Origin: Mesostigma viride
Lineage: Eukaryota > Streptophyta > Mesostigmatophyceae > Mesostigmatales > Mesostigmataceae
Direction of reading: 5' to 3'
Length of the DNA: 64,000 nt
NCBI GenBank assembly: GCA_009746045.1
Contig: RPFO01000065.1
Location: 6,110,908 to 6,174,907, forward strand
Position 1 is the stretch's first letter. Every line of letters starts with the position of its first letter. Made by a program: the position numbers and the translations under genes. The notes under the pieces are model-generated. The model was not told where the DNA came from, ran no database searches, and saw only the letters and a program-made list of their open reading frames with translations. Positions 55,523 through 62,787 of the stretch are shown in pieces.

Positions 55523-55658
55523 TTATAGACCGCGGTAGACAATAGATTAGACCGGTAGGATTGTGTGTCCCCATCCATCCATCCATCCATCCATCCATCG
55601 GGGTTAATGCTCCGTGACTCCCCAACGGGAGCACGAGCCTAATTAATTAATTAATTAG
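55523..55658 (+). mobile_element. LINE 3' UTR fragment (copy 4)
   Basis: Only the last ~130 bp of the LINE family: AGATTAGACCGGTAGGATTG, six or more CATC units, the CTCCCCAACGGGAGCACGAG hairpin and a TAATTAATTAAT tail. It is a severely 5'-truncated copy, ending 122 bp before the telomere-type repeat. Confidence 0.8.
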
Positions 55659-55699
55659 CTTTCATCATCATTCCGTCATCATTCCGTCATCGCGGCTCA

Positions 55700-56335
55700 C
55701 AGAAGGGCACCAGCCTTATGCTGGCATCTGCCACCCCTATAGTGACCCTATAGTGACCGCGGCCTGGGGTGGGGTATCACCCTAAACCCTAAACCCTAAA
55801 CCCTAAACCCTAAACCCTAAACCCTAAACCCTAAACCCTAACACCGTCTCCAGACACCCACGGCATCCCCCCACCCTGGCTATCACCCTCCCACTGTGAC
55901 TAAATTTACTAAGTTTACTATGGTTTTTTGGTTTTTTTTCTAGGAAATTCAAGCCAGCTGCCATTAGGTCAAGGTGCTACAGGTGCTGTGTGGTACAGGG
56001 TAGCTATAGTGACCTTATAGTGACCATGGTGGTAGACTCTTATGCTGGCATCCCAGGGTGACTAAATTTACTAAGTTTACTATGGGTTTTGGGTTTTTTT
56101 TCTAGGAAATTCAAGCCACCTGCCATGAGGTCGGTTGTGATCCAGTCCCACCATGCCATAAGAGGGTGAGGCGTGTGGGATATGGGACTAAGTCATTTCC
56201 CGTGGGAGACTATGTTTACTAAGTTTACTATGGGTTTTGGGTTTTATTCCTAGGAAATTAATTCAGGTGTGCACCACCAAAAACACACCTGAATTTCCCA
56301 AAAAAAGAACCCCCAAAAAACTTAGTAAATATAGT
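55700..56335. repeat. Direct repeats and hairpin next to the virus-like genes
   Basis: CTTATGCTGGCATC occurs at ~55718 and ~56040, and CTATAGTGACC doublets at ~55738 and ~56012. The block GTGACTAAATTTACTAAGTTTACTATGG...TCTAGGAAATTCAAGCC occurs at ~55897-55950 and ~56059-56117, with a third diverged copy at ~56208-56262. Between ~56208 and 56335 this block faces an inverted partner, forming a hairpin around CACACCTGAATT / AATTCAGGTGTG. The telomere-type tract lies inside this repeat zone. No gene was seen. Confidence 0.75.
55780..55841. repeat. Interstitial plant-type telomere repeat, CCCTAAA x ~9
   Basis: Eight perfect CCCTAAA units and a ninth ending CCCTAAC. The C-rich strand reads left to right, so this has the orientation of a left chromosome end whose chromosome would continue to the right, into the virus-like genes. 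It lies far inside the window and is therefore interstitial. Confidence 0.95.
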
Positions 56336-56530
56336 CTCCCACGACAAATGGTTATGAAAACATAGTTTCCCACGGCAAAATGACCAATAAATCCATCTCC
56401 CACGGGAAAGGCCATGGGGGCCGGCCAGCGGGGGTGCAGCGGAGGGGCGCGGACTGCCAAGCAGTGGCGGGACTGCCAGGTGGTGGTGATGGGGTGAGGG
56501 CTTGCTGTGTTTTCTCGTGGGAAACTATAT
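56196..56530. promoter_or_regulatory. Cluster of TCCCGTGGGA-type palindromes
   Basis: TTCCCGTGGGAGA (~56199), TCTCCCACGACA (~56334), TTTCCCACGGCAAA (~56367), TCTCCCACGGGAAA (~56397) and TCTCGTGGGAAAC (~56513) are related to one 10-bp palindrome. The same motif reappears only between virus-like genes (59365-59412, 59669-59680). It is a candidate promoter element or a DNA-binding site of the element. Confidence 0.55.
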
Positions 56531-56803
56531 TTACTACTAAATTGATATTTTCAGTTGGAAATGGAGGTTTTATTCGATGTGAGTGAGAGTGCATGCACAG
56601 GCTTGCATAATTTCCCGCAGACAAAACCCAAAACCTGTAGTTAGCTTAGTAAATTTAGTAAGGTGCTGGAGGGTCGAGCAGTGCGTGGGAGTTGGCGGAC
56701 CCGGCGAGGGCCGCGCGGCGGGGTGAGGTGACGTCTGGGGGTCCATCTGAAAGCGGAAGGACCATCGATTGACACGTGAAAAATCGTTTCATTAAAATAT
56801 TAC
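56336..56803. other. Non-coding end of the virus-like region
   Basis: No gene was seen. It holds the palindrome cluster and AT-rich spacers between the hairpin zone and the stop codon of the helicase. Confidence 0.5.
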
Positions 56804-58393
56804 TTACGAAGGGCAATACCGCCATCCAATAAAACAATTCGGCCTGGAACCGTCGCTCAACTTGTACTGAGTCAGCCTGCAGCCCAGAACCGCCTTTGCC
56901 TCGTCTCCAAATAATTTCGCCTTGTAGCTATCCATACCAGTCGAAGCAATGTACTCGTCGAGAAGAACCTTTACAGGCACTGCCTCTCCGCTGCACTTGA
57001 CAAGCTCGCCGCTTTTCTTTAGCTCCTCGATAAAGGCACCCACACCATCAGACGAAACCTTCGAGTCCGTCTTCAGGACTCGCATCTCCTCCGACCTAGG
57101 CGGCCACCTCTCGTCCTTGCTGGTTGCTGCCAGGTATACTACGCACTCTCTAATCGAAATCGCCATCAATCCTAACGCAAACTCCTTGGCACGCTCGTTC
57201 AGTGTGGTGTCCACGAGATGCATGTGCGGACGATCAGGTTCATCGGCCATCTCTTTCCGCGTGCAAAACTTGCTCACGAAAGGGTACATGACAGCGCGGT
57301 CCCACAACCCCTCGCAGTGCTCGTCAAATTTCACGTCGTTGTTTGTGTCCAAAATAAGCTTGAATGACGTGGGAAATTGCACGTACTCGTTAGAGTGGAG
57401 AGCGCGTGCCTTCAAGACGCCATTGCCTGTGATGTTCTTGAATTTTGATGCCACAATAGGGACGTTGCGCTGGAGCTCGTTCGTCAAACCGATGCGCATG
57501 CCGCGCATTCTCAAAACTTCTGGCGTCGCCACATCACTGTCCCGCTCCTGCGAAGTGTAGAAAGCAGTACGAACGGTGTCCGCATTGTCGCCGTATGCCT
57601 CTCTGATTACTTTCATCAGGAAGCCCTTCCCGTTCCGTCCTGAACCCTTCCAAAAGTATCCTTGCTCGTCACGATTGTCCCCCACCATCAGTGAGCCAAG
57701 GAAACGCTTAAAGTGGGCCCGGGTCACCTCGTCTGGGAAAATTTCCTCCAACTTCACTTCCATAGCACAAGTGTCGGCGTCTGGCGTGTAGGGAATTCTC
57801 ATCTGCTTGGAAAGCATGTCGTCGGGCCGTCCAGGGCGCAGGGTCATTGTAGTAAGTTCCAGCACCCCGTTAGTGAAGCACAGGAGGTATGGATTCCGGT
57901 CTAGCCGCTCCACGAAGTCCGTTGGCTCGGCGTATATGATCGCCCTGACCTCGTTGCGGATGTAGTTGATGTAAGGACCGTCACGCAAGTTGCGAGAGAT
58001 CTTCGCAGCGGAATCTGCCAGGGCATCAAAGTACGCCGCCTTCTTGTCGTCACCTAGATGCTCGGCCTTGTCACGCCGTTCAGAAAAATAGCGTGCCACC
58101 TCCTCGTACTTTAACTTGAGCTTGTCCGCATCTCCGATGGCGTTCCGCAGAGGTTCGTCAGTCATCAGCTGGCGCCACCTGTGGTCCCTGAAATTCCACA
58201 ACGACCCACCGCTGTACCGCCAAGTCCCAGCAAATCCCACCACACAGGCCTCGGCTACACCGCGATGAGAATTCTCGAAGTGCGCGAGAATGTATGATGT
58301 CGTGGCGTCCTCGGATGGGAAAAGCAAGACTTGAGTTCGTCGCCGAGAGCGACAACTTCGCTCGAGAAGTCGCGGCAGTCCGAGTCGTGGCAT
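56804..58393 (-). CDS. D5-type SF3 helicase (C-terminal part of a viral primase-helicase)
   Basis: Hexameric replicative helicase of DNA viruses with a D5 N-terminal-like region. SF3 Walker A GSGRNGKG is at residues 250-257, the B-motif region MRIGLTNEL at 299-306, motif C LILDTNND at 346-353 and an arginine-finger candidate GLWDRAVMYPF (R366). The C-terminus (to residue 529) fits a winged-helix tail. The first ~20 residues are out of frame with homologous coding. The frame really joins the primase frame at about 58320, where an AAAA run shifts the reading by one base. In viruses this is normally one primase-helicase polypeptide, so the split suggests either a decayed integrated copy or a base-call error. 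Its minus-strand neighbours are the recombinase and packaging ATPase. Confidence 0.88.
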   Translation of the reverse strand: MPRLGLPRLLERSCRSRRRTQVLLFPSEDATTSYILAHFENSHRGVAEACVVGFAGTWRYSGGSLWNFRDHRWRQLMTDEPLRNAIGDADKLKLKYEEVARYFSERRDKAEHLGDDKKAAYFDALADSAAKISRNLRDGPYINYIRNEVRAIIYAEPTDFVERLDRNPYLLCFTNGVLELTTMTLRPGRPDDMLSKQMRIPYTPDADTCAMEVKLEEIFPDEVTRAHFKRFLGSLMVGDNRDEQGYFWKGSGRNGKGFLMKVIREAYGDNADTVRTAFYTSQERDSDVATPEVLRMRGMRIGLTNELQRNVPIVASKFKNITGNGVLKARALHSNEYVQFPTSFKLILDTNNDVKFDEHCEGLWDRAVMYPFVSKFCTRKEMADEPDRPHMHLVDTTLNERAKEFALGLMAISIRECVVYLAATSKDERWPPRSEEMRVLKTDSKVSSDGVGAFIEELKKSGELVKCSGEAVPVKVLLDEYIASTGMDSYKAKLFGDEAKAVLGCRLTQYKLSDGSRPNCFIGWRYCPS

Positions 58394-59337
58394 TTCTGAA
58401 CGATGCCGTCACGCGATACGACGAGGTAAGTGTGGTTGCTCCCGTGCTCGCGGCCAGCTCCGAGGCACAAGTGGCTGAACGTGCGCAGGACGTAGTTGTC
58501 ACGGTCCTTCGAGTAGTGAAGGCTCGCAGCATCCAGCGCGTGGTCTTCAAAATTCGGGTAACGCTCGGTCCACCTGGCCACGATGCGCGAAGTGACGTTG
58601 GCGATGTCGTCACTGTCCAGGTGCGTGATTTCGTCGCTGCTAGTGGCGAAAACCCTCGTCGAAGGGCGTCCAACGTCACGCTTGCCACCGCTCGACTTTT
58701 TCCCTTTTTTTGCTGGAGGCTCGAGACCGTCGATCAAGTCGTCGACAGGCAGCCACTTTGCATCGTCGTCCACCAATTGAGCGACAAACGTTTCGATGGG
58801 CTCGTTGTCGTCAACGGGAGAGAGAATTGGGCATCCTGGCTCGACGTCCTTCGTGTTATACACACAGTTCAGCAATCGGCCGTCGTTGTAAATGGAATCG
58901 TCCCATCCGGGGAGCTGCAGAAGTTTGGCCTTCATGAGACGCCCCATATCCTTCACCGTCACTTTCCAACCCTTCACGTAGACACGGAACGAGTACTTGA
59001 ACGTCCTCTTGCCCTTGGTTTCGACCCAACGCGGACGACGCGTGAGTACTTTGACGTTCTCATGGTTGATGTTACAATTTTCGAAGACGTCGTTGATGAT
59101 GTCGTCGACGGTGACTCCCGGCTCTCCTTCCTCGTGATCGAATTTGAGGTCGTAATCGAGATATGGCTTGACAACATCGTCTTCTTTTAGAACCTCGCAC
59201 CAATGGCCGCCAGCGCGAATGAGCCTGAGCGCTTCGTTAGCGGATAGCTCTAGGGCGTTATCGTTCCAGTTCTTAGATTTAATCCTCCGCGCGAGCTTGA
59301 TCATCTTTGCGGTGATGGGTGGACCGGGAGCCTCCAT
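58255..59337 (-). CDS. AEP-type primase (N-terminal part of a viral primase-helicase)
   Basis: DNA primase of the archaeo-eukaryotic fold. The catalytic hhDhD is seen as PYLDYDLKF. A beta-strand SFRVYV follows about 55 residues later, then GRLLNCVYNTKD. A zinc-binding C/H cluster (HLCLGAGREHGSNHTY ... KCHDSDC) lies just before the frameshift. The open frame extends back to ATG 59487, but I prefer ATG 59337 (MEAPGPPITAKMIKLARRI): the extra 50 residues are poorly ordered and span the TCCCGTGGGAGATCTCCC palindrome, which behaves as an intergenic element elsewhere. After about 58320 the frame continues as an unrelated tail (HPRTPRHHTF), while the helicase continues in the next frame. Confidence 0.8.
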   Translation of the reverse strand: MEAPGPPITAKMIKLARRIKSKNWNDNALELSANEALRLIRAGGHWCEVLKEDDVVKPYLDYDLKFDHEEGEPGVTVDDIINDVFENCNINHENVKVLTRRPRWVETKGKRTFKYSFRVYVKGWKVTVKDMGRLMKAKLLQLPGWDDSIYNDGRLLNCVYNTKDVEPGCPILSPVDDNEPIETFVAQLVDDDAKWLPVDDLIDGLEPPAKKGKKSSGGKRDVGRPSTRVFATSSDEITHLDSDDIANVTSRIVARWTERYPNFEDHALDAASLHYSKDRDNYVLRTFSHLCLGAGREHGSNHTYLVVSRDGIVQKCHDSDCRDFSSEVVALGDELKSCFSHPRTPRHHTFSRTSRILIAV

Positions 59338-59364
59338 GGTGGTGTGAGCGCGAGAGTGCGGATT

Positions 59365-59412
59365 GTCGTGGGAGAGTCCGCCTTTATTCCCGTGGGAGAT
59401 CTCCCACGAGGA
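59365..59412. promoter_or_regulatory. Double palindromic motif upstream of the primase
   Basis: TCGTGGGAGA is followed by TCCCGTGGGAGATCTCCC, itself a nested palindrome centred on AGATCT. It lies 30-75 bp upstream of the preferred primase ATG, a promoter-like position. Confidence 0.55.
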
Positions 59413-59668
59413 ATCGAATCGTGTCGGCTTGTCGGTTACGTCGTGTCGGTCGACCGTGTCGTCATGCAGGTTGAAGTTCGAGACCATTCTGGAAGGTTGT
59501 ATACCGTATGCTTAGAAAAAAAAAAGTTTCGATTAAAAAATTTCAGTTCGTCTAAAAACCACACAGACCCTCGAACCTCGACCCTTGAGAAAAATGGTCC
59601 CATGGAACTTTTTTATTTCCTGTATAATGCATGCAGTTTAGGATATCCTTTTCGACATTCATGAAAAT

Positions 59669-59680
59669 TTCCCACGGGAA
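59669..59680. promoter_or_regulatory. TTTCCCACGGGAAA palindrome between two genes
   Basis: The motif sits 7 bp from the recombinase stop and about 330 bp from the primase start, again between genes rather than in them. Confidence 0.45.
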
Positions 59681-59686
59681 AACTGT

Positions 59687-60970
59687 CTACTTTTTCCTCG
59701 GCCTCAGCCGACGTCCGCCAGTCTCGCCGCCCTGGGGAGAGGGGTCCCCCGCCTGCCGCTCGTAAACGGCTCCTGTAAGTACGTCGTGCCCCATCAAGTC
59801 ACCAGCCCATTTTCGCTTTTTCCACGAAGCGCCCTTCAAGAAACGGGTGATGTACGCCTGCCTCGTTGCATCAATGCCGTGGTAGATGCGGTTGTACTTC
59901 GCAGAATAATACTCGTGCTTCATGTATTCGCCTGGATTTTTTGGGTCCTCGAACACGTACTTCTGATCAGCTCGAGCCTGCAACGCGTTAATCAGCTTCT
60001 TGTACCCGTCTGGAATTTGGTAGTCGTACGTGCCGTACGTCTCTGCCGTCTTAAAACGTTGAATTATCATGCGGCGCTCGCTCGGAATGTATCCGTTCTC
60101 GTGTGGCTCGAGCTCGCTGATAGAACTGACGATGCGCATTTTGTCGTGGTCGTACCTGGTCGGTGGCAGTTTCTCGCCGGACAGGTAAATAAGACCCATC
60201 AAAGCGGCGTCAGACGTAGGGTCCTTTTTGTACTCGGCGGCGGCGATCCGCTGGAGCTGCTCGTACGTGTACCTCAGTGGCTTGCTCTCGGCCCTGTCGA
60301 ATTTCCTGTCGAGATCGCCGACCTTCAGCTCATTGACTCGAGCAGCGTACGCGTCCGTCACGTCGCGTGGGAGCCTCTTCTCAGGTGGCATCATTCGATT
60401 CACCCCGTTTATCACTCCGAGCAAGTTCTTCTCGTTCTCCCTCCACGCATCCTCTTTCGAGTGTGCGAGCTTGCGTTTGGGTTCCGAGGTTTCGTGGACG
60501 ACGCGCAGGACACGGGCGGTGTCTGCGAGGCAGTCGACTGATTCGTCCTGCGAGCACCCCATTTTGTCAAGGAGAACTCGCAGCCTGCCGATATACCCCT
60601 TCGCGGTTTTGCGCGTCGCCCCGCGCTCTCTCGAGGGCCTGCCAGGCTCGTGATGCTCTGGCCGGGAATCCGCTGCGGCGACGGCCTCGTTGAACGTCCA
60701 ATATCGTCCATCAGTAGGTCGCGCAGGCGGTTCCTCGTGGTGCGGTGGCTCCGGCGAGGGTGGAGAGGTCGCCTGCAAGCCGATTTTTTCCGCGCACTCG
60801 GGGTTATTTGCGATCCATCGGTCACTGGGATTCCAGACGCCCTTCTTGACCTTGCTTTTCGCCGAGATGCAGTTCGTCTGGTCGCGGGCGATTGCTCGCC
60901 TCTTCGCCTGGGCCCGTCGCCATTGCTCGCGACGCTCCTCTACGGTCACCGTCATCTGATGACTGAACAT
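59687..60970 (-). CDS. Tyrosine recombinase / integrase
   Basis: Site-specific recombinase presumed to integrate the element. This 427-residue frame has catalytic-domain signatures: R272 in KLPPTRYDHDKMRI, the beta-hairpin lysine K307 in QRFKTAETYG, D367-A-T-R370 in the H-x-x-R position (Asp instead of His), H395 in LMGHDVLTGAVY, and the nucleophile Y403 eight residues later. The PPTR.D...M.I variant resembles recombinases of algal virus-like elements. The N-terminal half (about 1-200) is basic and probably holds core-binding helices. ATG 60970 lies 23 bp after a TATAAAAAG box. ATG 60955 is an alternative start. The C-terminus is basic (RRLRPRKK). Confidence 0.85.
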   Translation of the reverse strand: MFSHQMTVTVEERREQWRRAQAKRRAIARDQTNCISAKSKVKKGVWNPSDRWIANNPECAEKIGLQATSPPSPEPPHHEEPPARPTDGRYWTFNEAVAAADSRPEHHEPGRPSRERGATRKTAKGYIGRLRVLLDKMGCSQDESVDCLADTARVLRVVHETSEPKRKLAHSKEDAWRENEKNLLGVINGVNRMMPPEKRLPRDVTDAYAARVNELKVGDLDRKFDRAESKPLRYTYEQLQRIAAAEYKKDPTSDAALMGLIYLSGEKLPPTRYDHDKMRIVSSISELEPHENGYIPSERRMIIQRFKTAETYGTYDYQIPDGYKKLINALQARADQKYVFEDPKNPGEYMKHEYYSAKYNRIYHGIDATRQAYITRFLKGASWKKRKWAGDLMGHDVLTGAVYERQAGDPSPQGGETGGRRLRPRKK

Positions 60971-61316
60971 GAGACAATTTTTTGGCTCGAGGCTTTTTAT
61001 ACCCTACGGGGTGGATCCTTGGGCGCCCTCGAGGCCGTTTCGGTTCGTGTCGTTTTTCCGTTTTGGAGGGTGAGCGCCCACGTGGACGCCTGCGATCGCC
61101 CACCAAGGCGAGGATGGCCAATCGGATTTCGGGGCTCATGTCGTGACAGGTGGACGGAATCGTGTCGTGGTGGCCTGCTTCTTGAAGGATCCTGACGACA
61201 CGTTCTAGAGTTTTCTGCCCCAGTCGAGAACCCGAACAATATCGGAGGAGTGCTTGGGTGTCCAACACGTACTCCTTCTCGGCGCCTGCGTATCGTTTGG
61301 TGGACGGAATATCCAT
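60822..61316 (-). CDS. Small basic AT-hook protein
   Basis: This is a 164-codon frame. Residues 1-75 look folded (YVLDTQALLRYCSGSRLG, TLERVVRILQEAGHHDTIPS). Residues ~84-115 are very basic and contain an AT-hook core KRPRGRPRIHP, which binds the minor groove of AT-rich DNA. The last ~50 codons overlap the start of the recombinase and its TATA box in another frame and are low-complexity, so the true C-terminus may be shorter. The function is unknown; a DNA-binding or regulatory role is inferred. Confidence 0.6.
   Translation of the reverse strand: MDIPSTKRYAGAEKEYVLDTQALLRYCSGSRLGQKTLERVVRILQEAGHHDTIPSTCHDMSPEIRLAILALVGDRRRPRGRSPSKTEKRHEPKRPRGRPRIHPVGYKKPRAKKLSHVQSSDDGDRRGASRAMATGPGEEASNRPRPDELHLGEKQGQEGRLESQ
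60993..61001 (-). promoter_or_regulatory. TATA box of the recombinase gene
   Basis: TATAAAAAG on the minus strand, 23 bp upstream of ATG 60970. Confidence 0.6.
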
Positions 61317-61338
61317 AGTATATCATGTTCAGAGAAAA

Positions 61339-62223
61339 TTATTTTATCGAGAGAAATGTATTGAAGTTTCGACGAAACATTTTTTTCGGGTCGCGCTGGT
61401 CGAAGTCGACAGCAAAGAAGTCGTGAGGATCGTCCTTGACGGCGTGGTCCCATAGCGCGAGAAACTCATCCGGCGCCACAGACCCCGCGCTCTCTTCCGC
61501 GATCTGTCGCGCGGCTCGATGGTCCTTCGTTCTGAACAGCGCAAGAAACGATATATTCGCTCGCACTGCTCGTGGTACGCCACCGCTCGTGTACGCCTGT
61601 GTCAGGAAAATCATGCTCGTGAGGAAGTGTCTGTGTTTGAACGCGAAAGCCGCAACAGCGTTTTTGCTAGAGCTCTGATAGAGGGCACTGCCTTGCATGT
61701 CGTCTATCAGAATGAGCGACGAAGGAGGACCGTGCTCGAACCTTGTCGCAGGTTTATCCCAGTTCATTGCATCAAGGCGTAGGTACATGGAGAGGTCCAT
61801 GAGTTCTGCGTTTTTTTTCCCATCCACGTATTCGCGTTTGAACGTTTCCCAGACCTTGAGATCGTCCTTGTACCTCTCGTATTCGTGGAGGTCAGACTTT
61901 ATATGATCTATCATCCCATCGAATGCCAGGTTAGAGTAGACTTCCATCGTCATAGCTGGTTCCGGGAGCTCCTTGTATTTCGGCTCCGTGTGGGCACTCC
62001 CTGAAATGAGGTACAGCTTGTCGAATGAGTTGTTAGCAAAGTAAGCCTTCGCCATGTTGACTGCCGATGTAGTTTTCCCAGACCGTCGAGCTCCGCAGAA
62101 GTTTGCGATGAAATGAAGACTCGGCATATTCGGTGGAGCAGGACGCTGTGGGGCGTATCGTTGCTTGATGTCTTTGTTCTCAAGTGAATGAATTCGTCGC
62201 TCTTCGATGATAGCCATTATCAT
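61339..62223 (-). CDS. A32-like (FtsK-HerA) genome-packaging ATPase
   Basis: Motor that would pump the viral genome into the capsid. Walker A GARRSGKT is at residues 44-51, Walker B LILIDD at 170-175, and a sensor-like FLTQAY at 206-211. At 294 residues it has the size usual for polinton-like, virophage and NCLDV packaging ATPases. The N-terminal phrase NFCGARRSGKTTSAVNM is typical of the family. It starts 12 bp after the stop of the coiled-coil gene (62236-62763) in the same direction. MIM at the start gives two candidate ATGs (62223, 62217). It is intact. Confidence 0.88.
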   Translation of the reverse strand: MIMAIIEERRIHSLENKDIKQRYAPQRPAPPNMPSLHFIANFCGARRSGKTTSAVNMAKAYFANNSFDKLYLISGSAHTEPKYKELPEPAMTMEVYSNLAFDGMIDHIKSDLHEYERYKDDLKVWETFKREYVDGKKNAELMDLSMYLRLDAMNWDKPATRFEHGPPSSLILIDDMQGSALYQSSSKNAVAAFAFKHRHFLTSMIFLTQAYTSGGVPRAVRANISFLALFRTKDHRAARQIAEESAGSVAPDEFLALWDHAVKDDPHDFFAVDFDQRDPKKMFRRNFNTFLSIK

Positions 62224-62235
62224 TCTGAAGACATT

Positions 62236-62763
62236 TTAATCGTCCAGACTAGCAAGGAGAGACGCGCGGATGGCGGCCATGCGCATCTCGTATGGCGTCA
62301 TCGCGACAGGTGGCGGTGGTGGAGGTGGGAGCTGTCGGGTCTTGATCGGGGGTGGCGGAGAGTCCGGCTCTGTCTCCTTGGGCTTTCGACCCCGTCTTGG
62401 TTTTGGCGTGTCGGCGGGGGTTGAGGCGACGGAATCTTCAGCGAGAAGGCGTTCAATCCGCGATTTGTTACGAGCTTCTTGCAGCTCGAGTTCGACTAGC
62501 CTTTGCCGCTGAATCTCCAATTCCTTTGCAAGGACCTTTCGTTTCGTTATCTCTGCCTCCTTTTCTTCGTTTCGTCTCTTCTCCCTCTCGGCTTTTGCGC
62601 GTTGCTGGTAAACCCTCATTTTGTCGCGAAGGGCTTTTTTCTGTTCATCATTCAGCGGTTGTCCCTTTCGAATTGTCTTGACCAGGTCAACCTGCTCTTC
62701 CCGCGTCTCGGCGAAGGTTTCGTCTTGGTAGCTCGTTGGGGTCTCTGAAGCCTCAGAGGCCAT
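62236..62763 (-). CDS. Coiled-coil protein of the virus-like element
   Basis: This is a 175-residue frame. Residues ~25-115 are Lys/Glu/Arg-rich and predicted to form a long coiled coil (KEAEITKRKVLAKELEIQRQ). The C-terminal part holds a basic PRRGRKPKE, a PPPPPPP run and an acidic end (LLASLDD). I do not recognise a family. It is transcribed with the ATPase and stands back-to-back (24-bp gap) with the long plus-strand gene. It may be a core or scaffold protein by position, which is inference. Confidence 0.65.
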   Translation of the reverse strand: MASEASETPTSYQDETFAETREEQVDLVKTIRKGQPLNDEQKKALRDKMRVYQQRAKAEREKRRNEEKEAEITKRKVLAKELEIQRQRLVELELQEARNKSRIERLLAEDSVASTPADTPKPRRGRKPKETEPDSPPPPIKTRQLPPPPPPPVAMTPYEMRMAAIRASLLASLDD

Positions 62764-62787
62764 GTTTATATTCTAGGTAGATAATAA

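Noticed and set aside
58294-59190. 298-codon plus-strand ORF antisense to the primase
   Set aside because: It lies entirely opposite a frame with clear primase motifs and has no motif of its own. The same applies to 59786-60541 opposite the recombinase.
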